Positions 34,346 through 44,763 of a stretch of DNA of 64,000 bases are shown in pieces (positions within the stretch are counted from its first letter, which is position 1; each line of letters opens with the position of its first letter). This DNA comes from Neopestalotiopsis rosae (Eukaryota > Ascomycota > Sordariomycetes > Amphisphaeriales > Sporocadaceae): positions 3,410,001 to 3,474,000 of the forward strand of contig JALGAS010000005.1 of the NCBI GenBank assembly GCA_023078685.1. Direction: 5' to 3'. The notes beneath the pieces are model-generated. The model had not been told where the DNA came from. It saw only the letters and a program-made list of their open reading frames with translations, and ran no database searches. The translations under genes were made by a program, and so were the position numbers.

Positions 34346-35964
34346 TCACGACTCGGCAGCCGGTGCAGTTTCTTCAATCTTTGCCTTCTTGAGTTCCTCG
34401 GAAACATCAGCGTCATCCTCGGCTTTGCGCTTGCCATTCGTCTCTGACGCTGCCTCAGATGGCTCAGGCTTCTTTTCCTTCTTGCGCACGAGACTGGAAA
34501 GGTCCTTTGCTCCCTTCTTAGCCTCCTCGATACGAGCCTGTGCCTCGGCAGGAGATTCTCCCAAAGCTGCGCCAAGAATGCCGGTCATGGGGTTCTCGGC
34601 ACCTAGCACGCCCTCGACGTCAACAGGGCCCTTCTTCAAATCCACGAGCTGTAATCGGTCAAGTTAGCATCAAAAGGTAGGGACAACGAAGCGACGGGGG
34701 AGAAGTAGAGGACTGCTCACCCGCTGCTCCATATCCGCAATAATGTCCCGGACTTCGGCGATCTTCTTGCGCGATTCCTCATTCTCCTCAGGGGCGTGGA
34801 GGGTAGCCAGGTTGACCTCCTCGTTCTGGAGCTTCAGTTGTGTGCTGGCGATCGCCTTTTCGAGCTCAGCGGCTGCCTCATCGCGCAATCCTTGATCAAC
34901 CGTCTTGGCAGCCTCGTCCTTGTTCTCGGGATCACTTGTCACGGAGGCAAACTCGAGGGCTAGTGAAAGCTTGAAGTGAGCTTCGGCTCGAATCTCTGAC
35001 TCCTCAGGATAGAGCTCAATCTTGTACTTGAGAGCCGCTCGTGCATCATTGATTGCTTCAGCGTACCTAGACAATGTTAGTGAAACAATGTTCGCGGGGC
35101 GTAAGATGCTGGGCGGAAGCCTCACTTTTCATTCTCGAGGGAGATCTCAGCCAGAAGGTCGTGGGTATCAGCAAGACGCTCCTTAATATGCTTCACTGCA
35201 GGCGTATCGGCCTGCGCAGACTCCTTGCCTTTGCCTTCTGACTCATTCAGTTGCTCCAAAGTCTTTTCAAAGAGAACACGAGAAAGATCCAAAACTTCGA
35301 AAGCGGCAGCGAGATCATCGTCCTCCTCTTCCTCTTCCTCGCCTTCGCCCTCATCTTCTCCCTCAGCCTCCTCATCGGAGTCTTCAAAGTTCTCGTCGCC
35401 AGTAAATTGGAAAAGCGGCTTCTTGGCATCTGACAACTTGTCTCCATCCTCTAATCCGCTGCCAGTGACATTCTTTGCAACGTATGCCACCTTCTCCTCT
35501 GCGATTTGGTCAGCGTCAGATGTAGCCCTGTCTCCAGAAGCGCGCGCTGTGCTCGACTCGGCGGTCTCTTTCTTGGACTTTGCGGCTGCCTGCTTGGCCG
35601 TCTTCTTCTCTCCGCCAGGCGCGGCACCTAGAACATCGCTTTTGCCCTGGCCAACCTTGAACAAGCTGCGACCGTAGAGGAAGAGGATGTCAGCGTTTTC
35701 GGGAGACATTTCTCCATTGAACTCGGCTTGCATCTCTGCAGCGCGCGCATAGACCTCCGAGGCCTCTTCGTATTTCTTCTGTGCATAAAATGCTGTCGCT
35801 TTGGCTGTTAGATCAGCCAGCGAGACCTTGATAGACTTTTCGCGCTCCTCCTCTTCCATGGGCGGCAGCGACTGAGGGGTGCCAACGGCGGATACAGTAG
35901 CTGATGCGACAGCAGAAGGGATGGCCGAAAGGACCGGGTTTTCGTTGGGAGTAGGGTCTGCCAT
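34346..35964 (-). CDS. NASP/Sim3/Hif1-type histone chaperone (SHNi-TPR)
   Basis: Three exons on the minus strand, 35964-35126, 35066-34721 and 34648-34346, give 495 residues. An N-terminal Ala/Pro/Ser-rich stretch precedes TPR1 (KATAFYAQKKYEEASEVYARAAEMQ, with PENADILFLYGRSLF), which is interrupted by an insertion with a long acidic block (Asp/Glu run, about residues 193-222), the hallmark of NASP-family TPR2. Next come LSRVLFEKTLEQ and LADTHDLLAEISLENEKYAEAINDARAALKYK, spanning the first splice join, and AEAHFKLSLALEFAS. The C-terminus is basic and acidic by turns (VRKKEKKPE, NGKRKAEDD), consistent with a nuclear localisation signal. Family members bind H3 or CENP-A with H4 and deliver them to chromatin. 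An upstream in-frame extension to 36285 exists, but ATG 35964 (MADPTPNENP) fits the family start. Identification is strong. Confidence 0.92.
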
Positions 35965-38900
35965 GATGCTGATAATGGGTACGTGGAATGTCGTATCGAT
36001 GTGTGTAGGTAGTTGACAGAGCCTTTGCGGAACCAGAAAAGATGAGCTCTTGCTGCTTTCTCTCCGTATCAAAATTGAAAGACGATACCGACGCGCTGCT
36101 CTCGTCCAAATATGCTGAAGCTTCTCGTTGGCGCCTAATAGAGCTTGATGGAGCTGATTGAGGTTTGTTGTATGAATTGGAAAGGTTGAGTGGCTGCGAA
36201 TTGAGTGACGCGATTTGGTGCTTAAAGGTGGGTCGATAGCACGCGATGATGCTGCTTTTCGCGTCGAAGCTCCAGAGGGGTTCAAAACCTGGGGTATTGA
36301 ATCAAAGGAGCTTGGGCCATTATGGAGACTACAGCACTCGACCTTTACACCATTGCACCTCGAAGCTGTCTGGCACTATCAATTGCGTGATACGCTGGAT
36401 GATGAGTCTATTAAGTTGTTCTTTACAAAAGGCACGCATATACACTATTACTTACCGCTCACCTCGTTAGACCATGGTGCTTCTTGTCCCATCAGTGAGT
36501 GAATACATGTTATGGAAGGGGATAACTGCATGTGACTGTTGCCGAAACCTTCAAGACTCGATTGGATAGAACTAAACACGGAGACAGGACTATATGAACC
36601 AGGGATCCAATAGCATCTTCATGTAGGTCACAGGTCAAGCGTTCGCATGCTCTTGTCTGCAATGAGATTTCGCCTATGGCTTAATGGTCCATATGAGTAG
36701 AGGGCTAGACGAATATATGATCGGAATCATCGTAAAGCACCAGCAGACGATGGAGGAATGGCGAGCAGCTCCTTCAGAGAATTGAAGCATATTTTCCAAG
36801 CTGACTATGCTTTGAATGGACCAGATGTTCACTTGATACCATGCCTACTCTGAATCGGTCCGGTCTTTGGTTACTAAGGACCTCTTGTCAAAATTTTGAC
36901 TTCCGAGAAAACTGCAAGATTGGGCATATTAGACGTTCGTTGGCGCTGTGTGAACATAGCTCTGCTATAATGTCTTGAAAGAATTGATTGCTCAGTGAAG
37001 TGTCTTGTTCTGGATTAATGAAGAAATAGATGGCAGACAGATTGGAAAGCCGCCAAAGCATGACACTTGGGGGAGTCTGGAGAAGAGGAAAGACGAGACG
37101 GGCGGCGGCGCAGACGCTACTGATCTGTCGATTCTGGTCCAAGCCTGGACGGGTGCATGGTGGCGGTCAATGGTCTGGTATGATCGCGCTGTTTTCCAGG
37201 TAGCCACAAACGTCTATAGCCCTATCTGGTAACACGAACGATGCAAGTCTAGGCATCTGCTGAATTGGCGGGCAAGACGATTGGGCGTCCTCCGTTCTCA
37301 TCGCTATTCAATTTAGGAAATTGATCTTGTTAAGCTTAGTTTAAAGGCAAAGCGTTGCGCTCATTATCCACTCAACTTCGTAAAAAGATATGGATATTGG
37401 CAAACTGGAAGCTAGGTATTGGAAAGACCCTAGAAGCCCAAGTGCATACACTACTTTAGGCACGTTCGAGGATGGATAGACTTGCGCAGGGGGTCCAATG
37501 CCTAGGCTATTGCTAAAGTATCAACTCGTTCTGTACGACCCTTATTTTTGGATGCTCGGGTAAGTGGGTGCAGGTATTTCACAACACGGTGGTGTTCGTT
37601 CGCTATTGATCCTGTCAAGAGTGCTCGCAAGGCTACTTAGTATTGCCTAGATGCTAGGATTCGCAGCGTAAACCTTATGGGGGCCCGTAAAACAGGGCGC
37701 TGCTGACAACTATGAAAATAAGGTGTTGCATTGACTTCCCCCAGCAGCCTCGAGTTTGGTGAGCCTCGATATAAATAGGCAGTCAGCTCGACGCTGATGC
37801 TGCGCACTTGATATTGCGAGCACTATGTTGTGTGACGCGTACCATAGTGCGATCGTGTAGTATGATGAATTTTCTCTCCTTTTTGCAGATCATGTCGTGG
37901 AAACTGGATGCTACGATATAGCTTCGGCAATGTGGCCAATCTCGCATTTGAATTTACCTATTCAACCATGGCGTCGCTGCTCGATCTTCAGCAGCGCCCC
38001 AATTGCGGTGGGGGGGGGTTCACACTAAACCTCGAATACCATATTCGGCGAATTCAGTACATAGTGGCATCCTCAAAAGATACCCTGGCTTCCATCGCGC
38101 GCAGGGGTCCTCAAGCGTCCTTTTCTTGATACGACTTTCTTTCGTGATCTTGGACAACGGGCAGCTCGTAATCAGCGCAAGCCAATCCTTTGCCCTATGT
38201 GGGAAGATTCTTGGTGATCGGCTCGGTCCACGATGGGTATGCAAGGCGTAGCAGATCTGCAATGCCATTCAACTTTCCATGTTTCATGTTGCAGTCATTT
38301 ATCAATGATTCAATCTCCTTGCGTGCGCTGCAGTGAAGCGGTACGACTCGTTTTGCGCCGATGAGAGAACCGAACCCCTGGCTGGCATGTTCAGGGAGGC
38401 TATTAGGGGAGCTGGAAGATAGACAGCGCGCCACGACTCGGGATTGGTCGTGCGTCGATCCACTGCCGCCTCCACTAAAGAATAGTGGTAGAAAGCTTGG
38501 CGATGCAGCGTAACGGTAGCGTTTGCAGCCTCTCGGATAAGAGCCCTTGCCCGAGACATTGATGAGAACGAGCGTCTCATGGCGGGAGACGGGTAGACAC
38601 ATGCTCGCAATTAAGATGGTGGAATAGCAGAATATAGGTGATATACATATATGGCGGAGAGAGATTCTCAGGTGTCAGTGGCTTGTTGGAATGCAGCACA
38701 GCATGTCACAACTGTCCAACCACGACCGGTCCGAGATACTCCCTTGACCACCACCCCCTACTGTTCACGTCTGCGGACCGTAACAGTGATTGATTATTAC
38801 CGTCCACCAGCTCATAGCTCTCCTCGTACGCTACAAATTACCACACAAAGTCAGGTCTACATACTACACCATGTACGGTCTTACTCCGTCTCCCGTGTCC

Positions 38901-39848
38901 GCCGAGTTAGTATGAGCTGGGATCCATCTTGCTCCAGTTACGGACCCATTTTTGAAATGTACCGGCTTGAAGAAATCCCTGCCAATTACATCAATGTTGG
39001 ATCCAATCTTCAGCTCTGCGCAAGTCGCAACCGCCAAAAAACTAGTGTGAAATAGTAGAGGCAGGTACAGCTGCCTACTGCCTGCTGCCCGCTCGCTGGA
39101 GGTCGCCTCGCTCCCATTCCCAGCTCCAGCACCCATCTCCATAGGTATCCAGCAGCCAGCTCTTCTCTTCACGGTTTTCTCCTCTCTGCTGGCCTGTCTC
39201 GGACGCAGTAAATTGATAAAAATGTGCGCAACCAACCTTGGCACCATGTTTACATTAATCGTTGTAGCAATCCGTGGCCCCTCCATTCTGCCGTGATTCT
39301 GTGTCTATCTGAGTGAGACGTCCTTCCCTCGGCTGCTCTTTGAAGCATTCTTACTTTCCCTAGTTCTCCCCAAAACCTCACTTCAGCACCTTGGATCTCG
39401 CTGACGCTCCTTTTTTTGACAAACTCGGGATTGTACATTCACTCTTTCTCTTACTTTACCTTTTCTTCTAATTTCTCACTCCTCACCTTCTCTCGAGTCC
39501 GCCCTCTGACACCGCGAGAACCGGACGTAAAAAACAAATTACACCCTCCTCCCTAAGAGCCAAGGTACACAATCGCTGTACCCGTATCTCATCACTCGAC
39601 TACCCACCAGACTACTTGACTCCCTCCTTACCTGCTACATTATCTATCTTTGGGGCAAGGCCCACGGATTCATACTTGTCCTACGTCCTCTCCATCTCCT
39701 CTTACACATAGAGACTTGCCATGCTTGTTCTTGGTCTATGCTCGCCTTAGAGCTTTTCTTGTTCAGAACGACTTGCACGACCAACAAGTGACCCAAGGAC
39801 TTACTCTACAAAGCAATCAGCTCACTGATTTACCGTGGCCTTCCCACA
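35965..39848. other. long intergenic region: NASP promoter and GT31 promoter/leader
   Basis: About 3.9 kb. The right part (39400-39848) is C/T-rich and is probably the transcribed 5' leader of the GT31 gene; it includes a short upstream ORF at 39721-39750 (ATG to TAG, 9 codons). The central part has no frame above about 140 codons with recognisable content and no repeat or RNA gene that I could see. Confidence 0.4.
39400..39848 (+). promoter_or_regulatory. pyrimidine-rich 5' leader of the GT31 gene with a short uORF
   Basis: C/T-dominated sequence runs to the GT31 ATG. One upstream ATG at 39721 opens a nine-codon frame that closes at 39750. Inferred as leader from composition; the transcription start is not visible. 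Confidence 0.4.
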
Positions 39849-41640
39849 ATGATTGTGACGCCATATTCTCGCCGCATACGGCTCTTTAGCTTCATTACTG
39901 CCTTCTCTATCTTCGCCATATATGTCCATGTCCGGCCGACATGGAGAGAACGGACGTATGACTATGCTCGTGACTTCGGGCAAACAGTATCGAGGTATCT
40001 GGCCTCTGATGATGTGTATAACAACACGCTATACCAGGAGGGAAACGAAGCAACAGTGACCCAGTATCACAACTTTAGCGACCCATGCGCCAACTTTCCA
40101 AACACCGATGGCGTTCAACTTGTCATGAAGACGGGCGCAACCGAAGCCTTTGACAAAGTCCCAACACATCTGCTCACCACATTGCAATGTCTTCCCGACT
40201 TTCTTATCTTTTCCGACATGGTAGGTGGATTAGAGGACAATGTGCTGTCCCAACGCTAATTCAATTGGCAGGAGCAACAAATTGGGAAACACCACATTTA
40301 CGATGTGCTCTCGGAAGTAGATGAGTCTGTCAAGGCCCACAATGACGACTTTGATCTTTATCGTTACCAAAAGGAGTGTCCTGTCTCCCAAAAGTCCTGC
40401 GTTGATGCACGTGAGGAGGGCTCCAGGGCTTGGAATTTGGACAAGTACAAGTTCTTGCCCATGATGGAACAAACATGGCGACTCAGACCAGACCGAGATT
40501 GGTACGTCTTCGCCGAAGCTGATACGTATGTGTTCTGGTCGAACCTCATTCAATGGCTCCGCACCGAGAGCGGACTGAATCCAAAGGAGAGAGTCTATCT
40601 GGGAAGTCGCAGCTTTATTGGAGGGACCCCCTTCGGTCATGGTGGATCAGGTTACGTCTTAAGCGGTACGCTGCTACGGCATCTCATTGAGCATCACCCT
40701 GGTGTTGTCAAGCAGTACAATGCCAAGGGCTCGGGGGAGTGCTGCGGCGACCTGTTGTTGGCTCAGGCTTTGGACCAGTACGAGAACGTCAAAATTCGCC
40801 AGACATGGCCCATGTTCAATGGAGAGAAGCCCAGCACCCTGCCTTTTGGTCCCGGCCAATGGTGCGAACCAATTTTAACAATGCACCACATGAATGCCGA
40901 GGAGATCAGCGGAGTGTGGCAGTTCGAACAAACTAGAAAGACAGATGTGAGTTGATGGCCTGACAGATTAACACTATACACTTGATTACGGTTTGGGCTA
41001 ATGTGTCTCACAGCGAACTCTACTTATCAAAGATCTGTACCACGGTCTTATAGCGCCCAAGATGCAAGTCCAGCGTCAAGATTGGGACAACTTGTCAGAC
41101 GATGTCTGCTACATCAATCCTGACCAATCTGCGCAAGCGAAAGCCGGAGGTCTCGAAAAGGGCCGACAAAAGAATAGGAACGAAATGACGGCAATCGAGA
41201 AGGAGGCATGGAAGTCCCCGGACCACTGCGCCCGTGTCTGTGAGCAGGATGATGTTCCCGATGACGATGAATGGGAGCTCGAGCAAACCGTCTTGCCACC
41301 ACAGTTCATACCCCGCGATCCAACAGACGGAGAGAATGCTGCCGCAGCTAGCGACACCGAAAAGGCAGAGGACAGTGGTCCAAGTGATGAAGCAATGCGC
41401 GAACAGTGGAAGTCTACCATGCGTGAGCGCAAGAAGAGCCGCACATGCTTTCAATATCGCTGGCATGATGAGGTTTGCTGCACAGCCAAGAGTTTCAAGC
41501 TTGGAGCACCGAAAAAGAAGCCGGATCACGATAAGCCGAAAGAGAAATGGGTGAGCGGATGGGATCTGAAGGGAATCAACGACTGGATCAATGCGGTGGG
41601 AGAATGCGAGCCCGCTTGGAAGACGCCTGAGCTTCCTTGA
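39849..41640 (+). CDS. type II membrane glycosyltransferase, GT31/Fringe-like (DUF604 type)
   Basis: Three exons, 39849-40220, 40272-40946 and 41014-41640, give 557 residues. A short basic N-terminus and one membrane helix (RLFSFITAFSIFAIYVHV) indicate a Golgi type II protein. The catalytic region resembles fungal Fringe-like GT31: VQLVMKTGATEAFDKVPTHLLTTLQCLPDFLIFSDM, YKFLPMMEQTW, DWYVFAEADTYVFW with the metal-binding-like EAD at 206-208, YLGSRSFIGGTPFGHGGSGYVLS, and GSGECCGDLLLAQAL. A cysteine-bearing C-terminal region (CYINP, DHCARVC, RTCFQYRWHDEVCCT) follows, with a Lys-rich and acidic linker between. Substrates of these fungal enzymes are unknown; a galactosyl- or N-acetylglucosaminyl-type beta-3-transferase would be the family expectation. 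The gene lies about 1 kb upstream of a GT90 on the same strand. The stop is TGA at 41638-41640, after which the frame stays open for 88 codons. Confidence 0.87.
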
Positions 41641-42667
41641 TGCGTTCGACGATTTTCATCGAACAAACAGCGTCAGGTCCTGTGTGCGGCACCACTCATC
41701 CGGAGGACCTGTTATGAATATATGTTTTCTTGCAAATATGGCGTTCTTGGAGTTGGGGAAGACAAGACTATACACCACAATAGAATCGGAATAGGCTCAT
41801 GTCGGAATTGCGGCGTTTTCTTGGGGGATATGACACTGCGCAGTGTCCGGGCCGGATCGACTCCTTGGTATCGTGTCACCAGGTTTCTAGTTAGTGACGC
41901 AGCTTAGTTTTGTGAACAAAATGAGGTTCTGAGTCGTCTGTTATTGAACAATGGAAAGGTGTCACACGTATTACTATATCGTTTCTGACAGTGCTTTGGA
42001 GCCGAAATAGGCAAGCGGGTATCATAATACAGAGTACGGACGACTAAACCCCTGGACAAGGCTTGGCATCATTTGGTCACTCAAAGCTCGACTTGTAGGC
42101 AAAAGATCAGATATTCATGATTTGAAAATCGCCATACTGTTGACACCGGCCTCTACATGTATTTCTTGCAGACTATCCTTGGGCTTTACTAGCATTGCAT
42201 TTGATGTGTCTGACTTGCATTACCAATGATACTGCTTGCTGGCTTAGTAGCGCGTATCATCTCTATAATTGCCTGCACAGCTCCTAATGGGGAAAGAAAT
42301 TTGGTGGTCAGTCCTGGCCAGGAGGCAAGGCAACATTCTCTATGTAATTATTGAAAGAAGTCAAATGGCACTTGACACTATGGTATACTGATTACGTTGA
42401 CAGCACTCCACTTGAGTTTGAAACCCCCTGTAGGTTACATCTTGATTAATATAGGCGAAGGCCTTCTTTTACCCGGAAGCACAACCCCCGGATAGGATCT
42501 GGACAGCATGAGGTCTTGACCCCACTCTCTGGGCTATTGGGGGAAAACCCTCGATGATGTGTCTTGACGTGGTCGGATTTCAACCTCATGTGCTCAGTCA
42601 AATGTGGTTGTGAAAATATCACTGTTATATTGTATTCAGGCTCAGACAGTGAAATGATCCTCTCAGC
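41641..42667. other. intergenic: GT31 3' flank and GT90 promoter
   Basis: About 1 kb between two genes on the same strand. The first 267 bases continue the GT31 frame past its stop. Nothing else was recognised. Confidence 0.4.
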
Positions 42668-44316
42668 ATGGGCGGCGTCATGCTCACTACGAGGCAATCG
42701 TCGCGCCTCCGGCAGACTGTGATTATATGCGTCGGCCTCTTGGCCTTGTACGTATTTCTGTCCAAGCCAGAAGCGAGCTTGGACTCTTCGGGGACATTTC
42801 TCGACGAGCGGCCGGGGAAGAAGAATTGGAAAACTGCGTCACCGTCATCAACATCGTCCAAGACGAGACTTCCCGAGGAGTTGCTCAATAATCGCTTCCT
42901 GACGGCCCAGCAGTGCGCCAACGCATTTCCGGGGCTGACTCGCGAGGTTGATGATGCTGTGGCAAAGGGGCCTTTCGTCCTCGAGAAGAGCGGGCCTCTT
43001 GGGCCATTGATTGCACAGATCAAGGATGGCAAGGTGAGCAGTCTCATAAATCCCGAAAAGTTGTAATCCAAATCGTGGCAAGTCTCTGTGGTCATCTTCT
43101 AGGAACCACACATGGGTTATGGATCTGAGATGATGTTGAAATGACCCAGACCTACAATCATTTCATATAGAGAGACAAGATATCTGACCGTAGTGTACAG
43201 CTCTTCATCCTCCACGCCGCCTCCACCAGGGACCTCTCCCGGGACATGATCTTGCACCGGACGGCAACCTTGCACCAGATTCACCGGGCCCTCTTGACGT
43301 CGCCCTCTCCGCTCGAGATCCCGGACACCATTTTCGCCTTCAACCACCACGACAACCCGACCGCCAGGACCTTTTCGTATTCCCGCCCGGCGGACCCGGC
43401 CCGCAACGGGCCCTCGGCCCCGTACTTTCCCATCCCGCACTTTGGGTTCTGGTCCTGGCCCCTGCCCTTTATCAAGTCCCTGCCCGACGCCGCGGCGGCC
43501 ATCGCGGCCATCGAGGACGAGGCCGAGTGGTCCGACAAGGACCCGCGGGCCGTGTGGCGGGGGACGCCGCACTTCAACTCGCCCTCGACGGCGTCGGCGC
43601 ACACGCGCCAGGACCTGGTGCGGTTCTTTTCTTCTGCTGCAACATCCTCTTCCCCCTCCTCCCCCTCCTCCTCCTCCTTATTCGACGTCCAGGCGCTCGA
43701 GTGGACGGGCCCCAACGGCCGCAACGCGAGCAACGCCCTGCCCGTCGCCGACTTTTGCCGCTACCGCTACATCATCCACACCGAGGGGGTGACGTACTCG
43801 GGGCGCATGCCCTTTCACCAGCTCTGCGCCAGCGTCGTCCTCACTCCGCCCCTGGGCTGGATGCAGCACACGAGCCATCTCGTCCGGCCCTTGTTCTCGC
43901 ACCGCCTGCCGGGCGTGGAGCGCACGCTGCTCGGAGCCGGCCGCGATTTGGGAGGCGGCATAGTCGAAAAGGTCTCCCTGGCGCCGTACCCTTCGGCCTG
44001 GGTCGCGGCGGCGTGGGGGGACGGGGTCGGGGTCGGGGCCGACGAGGCCAACATGGTCTTTGTGGCGCCCGACTGGAGCGACCTCGAGGCCGTGGTCGGC
44101 TGGCTCGAGGCACACCCCGACGTCGCCGAGGGCATCGCGCGGCGCCAGCGCGAGACCTTCCACGGCGGCGGGTTCCTGAGCCCGGCGGCCGAGACGTGCT
44201 ACTGGCGCGCCGCGATCCGGGGCTGGAGCTCCGTGGTGGACTACCGCGACCTGGAGCTTGGTGACATGGACGCTGTGCCTTATGAGGAGTTTGTGATTAC
44301 ACAGAATATGCATTGA
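42668..44316 (+). CDS. GT90 (CAP10-domain) glycosyltransferase, type II membrane protein
   Basis: Two exons, 42668-43033 and 43201-44316, with a 167-base intron, give 493 residues. After about 15 residues there is a membrane helix (TVIICVGLLALYVFL), then a stem region rich in Ser and a conserved luminal CAP10/GT90 domain: LFILHAASTRDLSRDMILHRTATLHQIHRALLTSP, DTIFAFNHHD, FPIPHFGFWSWPLPFI, WSDKDPRAVWRGTPHFN, RYRYIIHTEGVTYSGRMPFHQLCASVVLTPPLGWMQHTSHLVRPL and CYWRAAIRGW. GT90 enzymes of basidiomycetes include capsule xylosyltransferases; in ascomycetes the acceptors are mostly unknown. I chose acceptor GTACAG at 43200 because it joins IKDGK directly to LFILHA in phase 0. Exon 2 is far more GC-rich than exon 1 and contains a TCC run coding Ser/Pro. 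The gene converges with the CFEM gene. Confidence 0.9.
43645..43679 (+). repeat. TCC-rich simple repeat inside the GT90 CDS
   Basis: A run of TCC/CCC units codes a Ser/Pro stretch (SSSPSSPSSSS) between conserved blocks of the GT90 domain. Confidence 0.8.
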
Positions 44317-44763
44317 GTGTATTAGATGGCGAGATGGGGTTCTCTAGACGGGAAAATGTGTCACATGTATGAAATCATCTGAACGCTTCGCTGTAAAGTT
44401 GCAATCTGCATAGATTTGATTATCTTGACGACTCATTTCCGCCATCATTCTGAGAAATGTCTTTGTAGTGATGAAATATTGCTGAGAAACAGCTGGTATA
44501 ACCCGTGTAGACCTAAACGCCAAACACTCAAATTTTATGTCCTTCGTAAATGCCGAATCTCGAACGCCGTTTCATTTTCCGCAAAAAATTGTTGGTAATA
44601 TACAGGTGATAATGATGCAAGTAGATGTGTATGACTTGGAGCAAAGGAAATGCGAGCATATTTGAGCCCGTATTTATGAGCATCATGATTAGGCTCTAGT
44701 AGAGTAGGCGTGTAGGGTAAGAAAGAGATGAATACGAGTGATGTCAACGAAGATCTTGGTCTT
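44317..44763. other. convergent intergenic region GT90 / CFEM protein
   Basis: 447 bases between two 3' ends. No gene or repeat was recognised. Confidence 0.45.

Noticed and set aside
35965..36285. N-terminal extension of the NASP protein
   Set aside because: In-frame but no similarity to family starts; ATG at 35964 gives the usual length. Treated as leader.
43281..44313. several 100-245 codon frames on both strands inside GT90 exon 2
   Set aside because: All are shadows caused by very high GC3; the GT90 frame alone carries family motifs.
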